DNA of 64,000 nt from Christensenella sp. UBA3700 (GTDB lineage Bacteria > Bacillota > Clostridia > Christensenellales > UBA3700). The position numbers and the translations under genes are program-made. Under the pieces are notes generated by a model. It searched no databases, was not told where the DNA came from, and worked only from the letters and a program-made list of their open reading frames with translations. Below are positions 15,537-24,572 of this stretch, piece by piece; position 1 is the stretch's first letter, and each line of letters begins with the position of its first letter. The stretch spans positions 1 through 64,000 of the forward strand of contig DFIJ01000027.1 of assembly GCA_002372775.1 (NCBI GenBank). Direction: 5' to 3'.

Positions 15537-18500
15537 ATGAATCCGATTGCAGAAGAAATTAAATCATATTTTGGAGTTCATAAAGATCCTAATATGTTAA
15601 TGCATTATGGTAAAGGTCATTTGGATGGTGGAAATTCAGGACGTTATCCATGGGGTTCAGGTGAAAACCCTTATCAAAGAAGTCTTGATTTCTTAGCTCG
15701 TGTTGAAAAACTTAAATCGAAAGGGTGGACAGAAACCCCAGAAAATATCAAAAAAGAATTTGGTATGAACACCACTCAGTATCGTAGAGAGAAAAGAATA
15801 TCTTTAAATGAAAAACAAGTTATGGATATTACTAGAGCTAAGCAATTAAAGAAACAAGGTTTAGGGCCAACTGAAATTGGTAAACAAATGGGTGTACCAG
15901 AGTCTACTGTTAGAGGTTGGTTAAATCAAGATCATGTTCAAAGAGTTAATCAAGCACAAGAACTTGCCGATTTACTTAAAAAAGAAGTAGATGGTAAGAG
16001 AATGGTTGATGTTGGTTCTGGTGTTGAAAAAACTTTATTAGATGGTGTATCTAAAGAAAAATTAGATACTGCTCTTTATATTTTAGAGAGACAAGGTTAT
16101 CATGTATATAAAGGCGGTATACCTCAACCAACTAATAAAAATCAACAAACTAATCAGGTTGTATTAGCTAAACCAGATGTTAAATACAAAGAAATATATG
16201 ATTATGATAAAGTTAAAACTATCGAACCATATACTACTCATGATCGTGGTGATACTTTTGAACCTAAATTTACATATCCTACATCATTAAATTCTAAACG
16301 TCTTTCTATTAGATACAAAGAAGATGGTGGAGAAGATATGGATGGTGTTATTGAACTTCGTAGAGGTGTTCAAGATTTATATTTGGGTGATAATAAAAAG
16401 TATGCACAAGTTCGTATTATGGTTGATGGTAAACATTATTTAAAAGGTATGGCTGTTTATGCAGATGATTTACCAGATGGTGTTGATGTTAGATTTAACA
16501 CTAATAAGAGTAATAAATTACCTATGAAAGAAGTTTTAAAACCAATTAAAGATGATCCAGATAATCCATTTGGATCTAATATTAAAGATGCTGATTTGGG
16601 TGGACAATATTGGTATATTGATAAAAAGACAGGTAAGAAAAAATTAGGTCTTATTAATAAAAGAGCTGATGAAGCAGATTGGAATGAATGGAAAGATGCC
16701 TTACCATCTCAATTTTTATCTAAACAATCTTTACAATTAGCTGAGAAACAACTTAAATTAGCAAAAGAAGATAAACAAGCCGAATATGAAGATATTATGG
16801 CATTAACTAATCCAACTGTTAAAAAATATTATTTACAGAAATTTGCTGATAAATGTGATGGTGCTGCTACAGATTTAAAAGCTGCTGCTTTACCAGGACA
16901 AAAATATCATGTTATATTACCAAACAACACATTAAAAGATACAGAGGTATATGCACCAGGATATAAAGATGGTACTAAATTAGCTTTAGTAAGATATCCT
17001 CATGGTGGTACTTTTGAAATTCCTATAGTTACTGTAAATAATAAAAATGCTGTTGGAGAGAAAATGATAGGTAAACAATCAATCGATGCAATCTGTATAA
17101 ATTCTAAAGTTGCGTCTAGATTATCTGGAGCTGACTTTGATGGGGATACTGTTATGTGTATTCCAACACACAATGGTAGAGTAAAGATATCTAGTCGTGA
17201 GCAATTATCACAATTAAAAGATTTTGATCCTAAAACATATAAATATGATGTTAAGACTACTGATAAAAATGGTAAAGAACATTATTATAAAAATGGTAAA
17301 GAGTTTGCTGTTATGAAAAGAACTGATAGAGAAATGGGTATTATATCTAATCTTATTACTGATATGACTTTGCAAGGAGCACCTGACGACCATTTGGCTC
17401 GTGCTGTTAAACACTCAATGGTTGTTATTGATGCTGAAAAACATAAATTAGATTATAATCAAAGTTATAAAGATAATAATATTACTTCTTTAAAACAGCT
17501 ATATCAGAAAAAAGAAAATGGTAGATATGGTGGTGCTGGAACAATTGTTTCTAGAGCCAAATCACCAGTAAGAGTAGAAAAAAGACAAGGTGAACCACAT
17601 GTTAATCTTAAAGGTACTAAATGGTATGATCCAAAAAGACCTGAAGGAGCTCTTATTTATCAAAAAGCTGATGATAAAAAACTATATTATGCAGACTCTA
17701 AATATGATAAGAAAACAGGTATAAAAGAAGTATGGACAACATCTGGTAAGAAAATAAGTTACAATATGAACGATAAAAAACAAGTAGAAAAATATGAACC
17801 AGTTATGGTTAAAGATAAAAAGACAGGTGTTGTATCATTTAAAAGCAAAGATGGTTCTTTAACATATCGTAAGAAAACTCGTACACAAGATATTCCAGCT
17901 ATGGCTAGATGGGATGATGCAAATAAATTAGTATCACCACAAAAACATAAGATGGAAATATTATATGCTGATTATGCTAATAGTATGAAAGCATTAGCAA
18001 ATAAAGCTAGAGTTTCTATGAAGAAAACAGAAAATCTTAAGTATGATAAGAATGCTGCCAAAATATATGCTAAAGAAGTGTCTGAATTAGAAGTAGCTCT
18101 TAATAATGCTTTAAAAAACAGTGTTAAAGAGAGACAAGCAACAAGACTAGCAGCTGCTGATTTAAAGAAAAAGAAATCAGAAAATCCTGATATGAAGGCA
18201 GAAGATGAAAGAAAAGCTGGTCAAAGAGCAATGACAAAATATAGAGAAGAAGTTGGATCTGTATCTAGAAGAAAAAGAAACATTACTATTACAGATAAAC
18301 AATGGGAAGCTATACAAGCTGGAGCTATATCTGAGAATAAGTTAAAGAAAATATTAGCTAACTCAGATCCAGATATTTTAAGAGAGAAATCTATGCCTAA
18401 GACTCGTAAAGGAGCTCTTACTACAGCACAGGTTACTCGTATTAAAGCTATGGCTGCTAATGGTAACTTCACTATACAACAGATAGCAGATAAGCTTGGT

Positions 18501-18545
18501 ATATCTAAGTCTGCTGTATCAAATGCTTTGAAAGGAGCGAGATAA
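15537..18545 (+). CDS. Large DFDGD protein, probable two-barrel RNA polymerase
   Basis: 1002 residues. SGADFDGDTVMCIP places aspartates at 533, 535 and 537, matching the metal-binding DFDGD of cellular RNA polymerase beta' and the YonO/QDE-1 two-barrel polymerases; the preceding segment LVRYPHGGTFEIPIV fits the barrel strand before it. Residues 103-129 form an HTH (GPTEIGKQMGVPESTVRGWL) and residues about 962-1001 a second one. The N-terminus, LMHYGKGHLDGG...RYPWGSG, resembles the tag on head-associated proteins of this phage, so it could be packaged and injected. The polymerase call is inference from motif and context; sure that DFDGD is present. Follows the nuclease by six bases. Confidence 0.68.
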   Translation: MNPIAEEIKSYFGVHKDPNMLMHYGKGHLDGGNSGRYPWGSGENPYQRSLDFLARVEKLKSKGWTETPENIKKEFGMNTTQYRREKRISLNEKQVMDITRAKQLKKQGLGPTEIGKQMGVPESTVRGWLNQDHVQRVNQAQELADLLKKEVDGKRMVDVGSGVEKTLLDGVSKEKLDTALYILERQGYHVYKGGIPQPTNKNQQTNQVVLAKPDVKYKEIYDYDKVKTIEPYTTHDRGDTFEPKFTYPTSLNSKRLSIRYKEDGGEDMDGVIELRRGVQDLYLGDNKKYAQVRIMVDGKHYLKGMAVYADDLPDGVDVRFNTNKSNKLPMKEVLKPIKDDPDNPFGSNIKDADLGGQYWYIDKKTGKKKLGLINKRADEADWNEWKDALPSQFLSKQSLQLAEKQLKLAKEDKQAEYEDIMALTNPTVKKYYLQKFADKCDGAATDLKAAALPGQKYHVILPNNTLKDTEVYAPGYKDGTKLALVRYPHGGTFEIPIVTVNNKNAVGEKMIGKQSIDAICINSKVASRLSGADFDGDTVMCIPTHNGRVKISSREQLSQLKDFDPKTYKYDVKTTDKNGKEHYYKNGKEFAVMKRTDREMGIISNLITDMTLQGAPDDHLARAVKHSMVVIDAEKHKLDYNQSYKDNNITSLKQLYQKKENGRYGGAGTIVSRAKSPVRVEKRQGEPHVNLKGTKWYDPKRPEGALIYQKADDKKLYYADSKYDKKTGIKEVWTTSGKKISYNMNDKKQVEKYEPVMVKDKKTGVVSFKSKDGSLTYRKKTRTQDIPAMARWDDANKLVSPQKHKMEILYADYANSMKALANKARVSMKKTENLKYDKNAAKIYAKEVSELEVALNNALKNSVKERQATRLAAADLKKKKSENPDMKAEDERKAGQRAMTKYREEVGSVSRRKRNITITDKQWEAIQAGAISENKLKKILANSDPDILREKSMPKTRKGALTTAQVTRIKAMAANGNFTIQQIADKLGISKSAVSNALKGAR

Positions 18546-18547
18546 TT

Positions 18548-18802
18548 ATGAAAGAAAGAGTTCACATTACAACTATTGACAATCCATTTAATCCCTTTGA
18601 AGATTTCGCTTCTTGGTATGACTTTGATATGGAGAAAGGTTATTGTTCTTGTCAAAGAGTTGCACGTTTAGCTAATATTACTGATGATATGTCTGAGGTT
18701 GAGAAGGATGTAGAAACTGAAAGAGCTACCCGCCGTCTCGTAGAAATTGACCCACTCGATATTTATCAGCTATATATTATCAAGGTAGAAGATGACGATT
18801 AA
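18548..18802 (+). CDS. Conserved phage protein (NPFNPFEDFASWYDFD)
   Basis: 84 residues, starting two bases after the polymerase-like gene. The N-terminal NPFNPFEDFASWYDFDMEKGYCSC recurs in many Bacillota phages, usually just before packaging genes; I know no function. The rest is acidic and helical with a final Y-Q-L-Y-I-I-K strand. It ends the co-transcribed block begun at the CGCG promoter at 14.54 kb. Confidence 0.75.
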   Translation: MKERVHITTIDNPFNPFEDFASWYDFDMEKGYCSCQRVARLANITDDMSEVEKDVETERATRRLVEIDPLDIYQLYIIKVEDDD

Positions 18803-18981
18803 GTTATTTATCTACCTCTTGCCCATATTTTTGGTACCACTTCCAGATTTGTTTAATCACCTCCTAATAGATTAATATATTTTGACGGTACCTTAAATAC
18901 TATTTGGGTTCTGCATGCCAGAATTTTTAGGCCCTTTTAAAAGAAACCCATTTCATTTAGAAAGACTTTGTTTTGGCATGA

Positions 18982-19038
18982 TTATTCAATGATGTTAACT
19001 ATGTATTTCTGTTCATACATAGATGACATAATATTCAT
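18982..19038 (-). CDS. Possible minus-strand 18-residue peptide
   Basis: On the minus strand, AAGGAAGGA lies five bases before an ATG at 19038, and the frame runs 18 codons to TAA at 18982. The peptide is polar with several methionines. Only the ribosome site supports it. Confidence 0.2.
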   Translation of the reverse strand: MNIMSSMYEQKYIVNIIE

Positions 19039-19844
19039 GGTATTCCTTCCTTAATACTTTTGTTATACTGCCTCGAATACTTTTAGTATTGTGCTTGCTT
19101 TAGTTTGTACAATGCTTTACCCCATTTGAGGCAAGTAACTTATTAAGAATCGATGTAAATCCATGTCTTTTGTATTAAATCTAATTAAATCTATTAATAA
19201 ATTTTGTTTTTAAATTAAGTAATTAAACTTTTAACATCACATTACATCACATAAAATTCATACCCTTACTTGTATGAAAAGATGTAGTGTTTTGTTAAGA
19301 ATTTTAACCGGTTCTTTTAACTTTTTCCTGTTCTCTTTAGTTTAGTTTCCGTTCTAAACTTTGAATAGTTGTCTTTCGATCTAAAAGAATCGCGTTCATT
19401 ATTAAAGTTGCTTTAAAGTACTTGTGTTTTGTTAAACTTTTGTTGTTTTAAGTTGTTGTTTGTTGGCTTTTCAGATCGACTTACTTCACATTAGTTTCAA
19501 CGCCATGCTTAAACTTTTTGGTCACTGCTTAACTAAGAAGTTTGCATAGTACAACAAGTACTTTAATACATTAATTAAATAAGTATTTTGCATTTGGTTA
19601 ATGAATTAATCTTTTGAGTTTTAAAAGCTTTTTGTTTTAAAAGTTTAAAAGTTTTGTTTTGTCAAAACGAATACAACTTTCATTACTTTAAAAAGTTTTT
19701 GTTTAAAAGTTTAGTAATCATTTAGCTTTTGATTCAAATTTGAAATTAATTTGTAAATCATTTGTCAAATGAAAATAAAATTTTGTTTTAAACTTTTTGT
19801 TTTTAACTCAAACTAATTCAATATATTGCATTCGCATGTAAAAC

Positions 19845-19935
19845 TCGCGAACAGTAAGGGGGGTCTAAGAAGCAGGCCACCCCCTCTGAATCGCGCCGCC
19901 CTTTATATTTTCCCCGGGGGTCATTTTTTGAGAAT
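19845..19935. other. GC-rich island, candidate cos/pac site
   Basis: In an otherwise very AT-rich spacer this stretch has AGGGGG (19857-19862) paired with CCCCCT (19880-19885), a GCGCCGCCC block near 19892, and a CCCCGGGG palindrome at 19912-19919. It lies about 300 bases before the packaging cluster, which includes an HNH nuclease, as in cos phages where HNH and terminase cut the end site. The cos/pac role is inference. Confidence 0.45.
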
Positions 19936-20087
19936 GTTTTTGCCTTTTTGGGTGGCAGATACAGTGGTACATGAGGATGTAGATTAGTAAAACCAGAGTC
20001 GCATGCCTCCTATTGCTGATTATATTTAAAAGAAGTTGTTAAGTTTATTCTCCTTTCTAATTTCTTTGTTTATATTTTCGTGTATCA

Positions 20088-20108
20088 CTGTATGTGCTAC
20101 TCATACAG
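20088..20108 (+). promoter_or_regulatory. 7-bp inverted repeat before packaging operon
   Basis: CTGTATG (20088-20094) and CATACAG (20102-20108) are perfect inverted repeats around a seven-base loop, followed by AT-rich sequence with TAGACA and, 18 bases on, TCTAAT as a weak promoter. It may be an operator or leader hairpin for the late genes. Confidence 0.35.
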
Positions 20109-20162
20109 GTAGACAAAACTATATTAAAAGTTATCTAATAACTTATGAAAGGAGAATGAAGT

Positions 20163-20513
20163 ATGGCGAAAGTTAGGTCAAATGATAATAAAGACAAGAA
20201 AACCAAGCTTAAACCTGCTCTCACACCGGAGGCACGTGAGAACCAGTTGATTTATTTGGCTACTAATTTAGCCGAACAACAACTGCGAGATGGTACAGCA
20301 TCATCTCAGGTTATTACACATTATTTGAAATTGGGTTCTACTAAGGAACGTATTGAAAAGGAGATATTGGAAAAGCAAAAAGATTTATTAGTTGCTAAGA
20401 CAGAATCGTTGCAATCTTCAAAAAGAATAGAGGAGCTTTATGCAAATGCTATAAATGCTATGAAGCACTATTCTGGTCATGGAGGCGATGAAGATGAACC
20501 AACCGATTATTAG
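20163..20513 (+). CDS. Conserved packaging-operon protein, possible small terminase-type
   Basis: 116 residues. Basic N-terminus, then LAEQQLRDGTASSQVITHYLKLGST (about 37-60) and a long charged helix ending LYANAINAM. This family is common directly before HNH and terminase genes of Bacillota phages. Its position and helical make-up suggest a small terminase-like or packaging cofactor, but I cannot point to a defining motif. GAAAGGAG precedes the ATG. Confidence 0.65.
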   Translation: MAKVRSNDNKDKKTKLKPALTPEARENQLIYLATNLAEQQLRDGTASSQVITHYLKLGSTKERIEKEILEKQKDLLVAKTESLQSSKRIEELYANAINAMKHYSGHGGDEDEPTDY

Positions 20514-20925
20514 AACATATTCTGAACTTATAACTTTTGAAACTTTTGAAGAACGTTTCCAATATTTGAAACTTGATGGTAGTATAGGAGAAGATACATT
20601 TGGATTTGATAGATATTTGAATCAACTATTCTATCGATCTCCAGAATGGAGACAAGTTAGAAATTTTGTTATAACTCGTGACTTGGGTTGTGACCTTGCA
20701 ATACCAGAACGAGAAATTATAAATCAACAAATTTTAATACATCATATGAATCCACTTACAAAGGATGACATAATTAATAAGACAGACTTCTTATTAAATC
20801 CTGAGTATTTAATATGCACTACTAAACGAACACATAACGCTATACATTATAGCGATGATCGAATATTAATTCCAGATGGTCCAGTAGTAAGGACTAAGAA
20901 TGATCAATGTCCATGGAGACATTAA
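20494..20925 (+). CDS. HNH endonuclease of the packaging cluster
   Basis: 143 residues from the ATG at 20494, chosen because GGAGGCG precedes it. SPEWRQVRNFVITRDLGCDLA, then ILIHHMNPL (HH of the HNH motif) and LICTTKRTHNAIHY give the order of an HNH beta-beta-alpha metal site. The zinc-ribbon cysteines of many relatives are reduced. Such proteins associate with terminase and are needed for DNA maturation in cos phages. It overlaps the preceding gene by 20 bases. Confidence 0.8.
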   Translation: MNQPIIRTYSELITFETFEERFQYLKLDGSIGEDTFGFDRYLNQLFYRSPEWRQVRNFVITRDLGCDLAIPEREIINQQILIHHMNPLTKDDIINKTDFLLNPEYLICTTKRTHNAIHYSDDRILIPDGPVVRTKNDQCPWRH

Positions 20926-20942
20926 GAAAGGAGATGAATACT

Positions 20943-21269
20943 ATGTTAGAAAACAGAAAAATTGAAAAGCAACTTAAAGAAGAGGCAAAACGTAATGAGT
21001 TTGTTAATCAAGTTGCTCCAAAGAAAATAGAAGAACCTAAAACAGTAGATGAAGAAATTCAAGATATAGCTGTTAGAGGAACCGTTCTTTGTGAATTACT
21101 AAATGTAAGAAAAGAGCCTAACATGGATGCAGAAATAGTTACTGTATTACCACAAGATTCTATAGTAACTATAAGTGATACTCATGCAACTGAAGACTTT
21201 TATAAAGTATTAGTTGGTGATGTAGAAGGTTACTGCATGAAGAAATTTATGGCTATAGTGGCAGAATAG
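20943..21269 (+). CDS. SH3b-domain protein
   Basis: 108 residues from ATG 20943 after AAGAAAGGAGATG. The first 45 residues are charged and helical. Residues about 52-106 read as a bacterial SH3 domain: LCELLNVRKEPNMDAEIVTVL, then VTISDT and a final GYCMKKFMAIV strand. SH3b domains bind peptides or cell wall; within packaging genes it may be a virion or scaffold component. Function is inferred only from the domain. Confidence 0.8.
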   Translation: MLENRKIEKQLKEEAKRNEFVNQVAPKKIEEPKTVDEEIQDIAVRGTVLCELLNVRKEPNMDAEIVTVLPQDSIVTISDTHATEDFYKVLVGDVEGYCMKKFMAIVAE

Positions 21270-21279
21270 AGGTGATAAT

Positions 21280-21633
21280 ATGGAAAAGAGTATATTAACA
21301 TCTATTAAAAAATTATTAGGTCTTGCTGAAGACTATACAAATTTTGATACAGATATTATCATTCATATCAATTCTGCAATAATGATTCTTTCTCAATTAG
21401 GAGTTGGGCCACAAGATGAAGCGTTTCAAATTACTTCAAAGAAAGATAAGTGGAGTGATCTTATTGATGAAGATGATGATTTAGAAGCAGTTAAAACTTA
21501 CATTTATTTAAAAGTAAAGATGGTGTTTGACCCACCACAACATGGACCAACAGAAAATGCTTTAAAAGAAAGTATTCAAGAGTATGAATGGCGTCTATGT
21601 CATCAAGCTGAAATGAATGAGAAAGGAGTATAG
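21280..21633 (+). CDS. Head-tail connector protein (gp6-like)
   Basis: 117 residues, all-helical. ILTSIKKLLGLAEDYTNFDTDIIIHINSA near the start is the DNA-packaging / gp6-like connector pattern (a small helical protein beneath the portal), followed by an acidic middle and a final helix with KTYIYLKVKMVFDPP. Its place before the terminase is unusual but recurs in relatives. GAGGTGATA is the ribosome site. Confidence 0.75.
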   Translation: MEKSILTSIKKLLGLAEDYTNFDTDIIIHINSAIMILSQLGVGPQDEAFQITSKKDKWSDLIDEDDDLEAVKTYIYLKVKMVFDPPQHGPTENALKESIQEYEWRLCHQAEMNEKGV

Positions 21634-21635
21634 TT

Positions 21636-22040
21636 ATGTGGACTTATCAAAAAACTGATGAGCTTTACCACCATGGTATACTTGGTATGAAATGGGGTAT
21701 AAGGCGTTATCAAAATAAGGATGGCTCTTTAACTTCTCTAGGTCGTAGGCATCAAAAAGAAAAAGGATGGAGTCGTGATGCTAAAGATGCTTCTAGGTTA
21801 AAAAGAAAAGGCATGCATCAAATGACTAACCAAGAGTTGAAGAGATATAATGAAAGAAGAAATCTTGAAGAAAACTATAAAAGACTAAATCCATCAAAAG
21901 CTAAAGCTATTACAAAAGGTGTATTAGCCACAATTGGTACAGCTGCTACAATAGCTTCTCTAGCTGATATGGGTCCTAAATATCAGAAGATATTTAATTC
22001 CGGTAAAGGATTAGTTAATAAAATAGTTAAAAGAGGTTAA
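21636..22040 (+). CDS. 'YHHGILGMKWGIRRYQ' head-associated protein 1
   Basis: 134 residues. Residues 8-23 (DELYHHGILGMKWGIR) are the tag shared with the genes at 23817 and 24573. A basic middle region is followed by a hydrophobic segment about residues 93-108. Proteins with this tag are common in the structural region of gut Bacillota phages; the tag may direct cargo into the procapsid, but this is not proven. AAAGGAG precedes the ATG. Confidence 0.75.
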   Translation: MWTYQKTDELYHHGILGMKWGIRRYQNKDGSLTSLGRRHQKEKGWSRDAKDASRLKRKGMHQMTNQELKRYNERRNLEENYKRLNPSKAKAITKGVLATIGTAATIASLADMGPKYQKIFNSGKGLVNKIVKRG

Positions 22041-22057
22041 TTGAAAGGAGAATAATT

Positions 22058-23803
22058 ATGGCATTATCGAACACAGCGACGCCTAGATATTATGGTATGT
22101 TTCGTGATGCCGTAATCAGAGGCGAGATTCCAGTATGTGAAACAATTGCTATGGAAATGAATAGAATTGATGACCTTATAAGGAATCCAGGAATCTGGTA
22201 TGATGATCAAGCCGTAGAAGGTTTTATAAAATATTGTGAAGGTGAACTTACACTTACTGATGGTGAGGATTTAAGATTACTTGATACATTTAAATTATGG
22301 GCAGAACAAGTATTTGGATGGTACTACTTTGTAGAACGTTCAGTATATGTTCCTGGTGAAGATCATCATGGAGGGCACTACGAAAACCGTAGAATTAAAA
22401 AGCGACTAACTAATAAACAATATTTAATAATAGCCAGAGGTGCAGCTAAATCTCAATATGAATCCTATATACAATCTTATTTCTTAAATGTTGATACTTC
22501 TACCACTCATGGAGTACATACTGCTCCAACAATGAAACAAGCTGAGGAAGCTTTATCACCTATGCGTACTGCTATAGCAAGAGCTCGTGGACCATTATTT
22601 CAATTTTTAACTGAAGGTAGTATTAATAATACTACTGGATCTAAAGCTAATAGAGTAAAGTTAGCTTCTACTAAAAAGGGTATTGAGAATTTTTTAACAG
22701 GGTCTATTGTTGAAATAAGACCGATGAGTATAGACAAATTGCAAGGTCTTAATAGTAGAATTAATACTGTCGATGAATGGTTATCAGGAGATGTTAGGGA
22801 AGATGTTATAGGTGCCTTGGAACAAGGTGCTTCTAAGAATGATGATTATCTGATCATTGCTGTTAGTTCTGAAGGAACTGTACGTAATGGTCCTGGGGAT
22901 ACGGTAAAGATGGAGTTAATGGATATTCTTAAAGGTGAATATGTTAACCCACACGTATCCATATGGTGGTATAAGTTAGATAATTTAGATGAAGTAGGAA
23001 AACCAGAAATGTGGGCTAAAGCTAATCCTAATCTTGGTAAAACAGTTTCTTATGAAACATATCAATTAGATGTAGAGAGAGCTGAAAAAGCACCATCTAC
23101 TCGTAATGATATTTTAGCTAAACGTTTTGGAATACCAATGGAAGGTTATACATACTTCTTTACGTATGAAGAAACTTTACCTCATAAGAAACGTGATTTT
23201 TGGCAAATGCCTTGTGCATTAGGAGCCGATTTATCACAAGGTGATGACTTCTGTGCATTTACATTCTTATTTCCACTTGCACGTGGATCATTTGGTGTTA
23301 AAGCTCGTAACTATATATCAGAACATACATTAATGCAATTACAACCAGCTATGAGAGTTAAGTATGAAGAATTTATACAAGAAGGTTCTTTAATGGTTAT
23401 GGATGGAACTGTATTAGATATGGAACAAGTATATGATGACCTTGATGCTCTTATAGAGGAAAGAGGTTATGATGTTAGATGTTTTGGTTATGACCCATAT
23501 AATGCTAAAGATTTTGTAGCAAGATGGGAAACAGAAAATGGACCATATGGTATTGAAAAAGTTATTCAAGGAGCAAAAACAGAATCTGTTCCCTTAGGTG
23601 AGTTAAAAAAACTTGCTGAAGATAGGCTGTTATTGTTTGATGAAAAAATTATGGAATATTGTATGGGTAATGCTATTACATTAGAAGATACTAATGGTAA
23701 TAGAAAATTATTTAAAAAAAGATATGACCAAAAGATTGATTCGGTTGCAGCTATGATGGATGCCTATGTTGCATGGAAGCTTAACCGTGAAGCTTTTGAG
23801 TAG
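22058..23803 (+). CDS. terL: Terminase large subunit
   Basis: 581 residues: the motor and nuclease that package DNA. LIIARGAAKSQYES (about 123-136) is the Walker A variant of large terminases; INTVDEW near 230 is Walker B, followed by an SSEGTVRNGPG coupling loop. The C-terminal RNase H-like nuclease is marked by GADLSQGDDFCAF and GYDPYNAKDF and a late KIDSVAAMMDAY. Full family length. The ribosome site is AAAGGAG. It follows connector and HNH genes, forming the packaging machine. Confidence 0.95.
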   Translation: MALSNTATPRYYGMFRDAVIRGEIPVCETIAMEMNRIDDLIRNPGIWYDDQAVEGFIKYCEGELTLTDGEDLRLLDTFKLWAEQVFGWYYFVERSVYVPGEDHHGGHYENRRIKKRLTNKQYLIIARGAAKSQYESYIQSYFLNVDTSTTHGVHTAPTMKQAEEALSPMRTAIARARGPLFQFLTEGSINNTTGSKANRVKLASTKKGIENFLTGSIVEIRPMSIDKLQGLNSRINTVDEWLSGDVREDVIGALEQGASKNDDYLIIAVSSEGTVRNGPGDTVKMELMDILKGEYVNPHVSIWWYKLDNLDEVGKPEMWAKANPNLGKTVSYETYQLDVERAEKAPSTRNDILAKRFGIPMEGYTYFFTYEETLPHKKRDFWQMPCALGADLSQGDDFCAFTFLFPLARGSFGVKARNYISEHTLMQLQPAMRVKYEEFIQEGSLMVMDGTVLDMEQVYDDLDALIEERGYDVRCFGYDPYNAKDFVARWETENGPYGIEKVIQGAKTESVPLGELKKLAEDRLLLFDEKIMEYCMGNAITLEDTNGNRKLFKKRYDQKIDSVAAMMDAYVAWKLNREAFE

Positions 23804-23816
23804 AAAGGAGTTTATC

Positions 23817-24554
23817 ATGTGGCAATATCAAAAAACTGATGAACTTTATCACCATGGTGTACTTGGTATGAAATGGGGCATTAGAAAGCAAGCTATTAAA
23901 AATGTTAATAGATCAAACAAATTATCAAGAAAATTAAATAAACGTGGTATTGGTGGAGAAAATGGTTATACTCCAGAATTTGCAAAAAGAAGAAACGCTA
24001 AGATGATGACTAAAGGTTTACGAGAGGGCAAATTAAAAAGGATACCAAATGGATATAAAAAAGTTGGAGATAAAATAGTGACTGATAAACAAGCGAACAA
24101 TAATGCTAAAAAGAAATTAACAAAAGGTCAAAAAATTGCCATTGGTACTGCTGCTGTAGCAGCTGCTTTAGCTGCTGGTTATGGTGGTTATAAATTATCT
24201 AAAATTCATAAAGAAAAAGTTAAAAATGGTAAAGAATGGTTAAAAGGATTCGAAAATTTATCAGCAGAAAGTAGACAAAATAATATGCATAATAAAGTTC
24301 AACTAGACTATTTAAGTGCATTACGAAATTCTAATAATCCTAAAGATCAACTTAGAACATGGGAAGTTAGTGAGGGTATTCGAGATAGACGTAATAAAAA
24401 TCATATTAATCAAAAAGTTATGAGCGATTCATTAAAATTAGCGAAAGGAAAAGTTACTCGTAAACAATATAAACAAGGTGAAAAAATATTAGCAGAAATG
24501 TTTGATCATGATATAGCCTCTGAATTAATGGAAGATCTTAGAAAAAAATTTTAA
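23817..24554 (+). CDS. 'YHHGVLGMKWGIRK' head-associated protein 2
   Basis: 245 residues from ATG 23817 after AAAGGAG. The first 24 residues nearly repeat the tag of the gene at 21636 (MWQYQKTDELYHHGVLGMKW). A basic region follows, then a hydrophobic stretch at about residues 108-124 that may cross a membrane or pack in the head, and a long charged helical end. It follows terminase; a virion-internal or ejected protein is plausible. Confidence 0.75.
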   Translation: MWQYQKTDELYHHGVLGMKWGIRKQAIKNVNRSNKLSRKLNKRGIGGENGYTPEFAKRRNAKMMTKGLREGKLKRIPNGYKKVGDKIVTDKQANNNAKKKLTKGQKIAIGTAAVAAALAAGYGGYKLSKIHKEKVKNGKEWLKGFENLSAESRQNNMHNKVQLDYLSALRNSNNPKDQLRTWEVSEGIRDRRNKNHINQKVMSDSLKLAKGKVTRKQYKQGEKILAEMFDHDIASELMEDLRKKF

Positions 24555-24572
24555 TAGGAAAGGAGTATAGTT

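Larger units (their letters stand above)
18803..20162. other. Long non-coding region between transcription block and packaging genes
   Basis: 1360 bases with no + strand gene. T-rich on the + strand with many AAGTTTAAAAG/TTTTGTTT words. It contains a nested stem (GCCTC near 19070 with GAGGC near 19128, enclosing AATACT/AGTATT at 19076-19090), a perfect ACATCACAT direct repeat (19234-19242 and 19244-19252), a GC-rich island (19845-19935) and a 7-bp hairpin before gene 20163. Two very short minus-strand frames have ribosome sites. It is probably regulatory and packaging sequence. Confidence 0.7.

Noticed and set aside
19066-19137. tRNA on either strand in the structured spacer element
   Set aside because: The outer stem and inner hairpin do not produce D, anticodon and T arms of normal size; no TTC-type T-loop.
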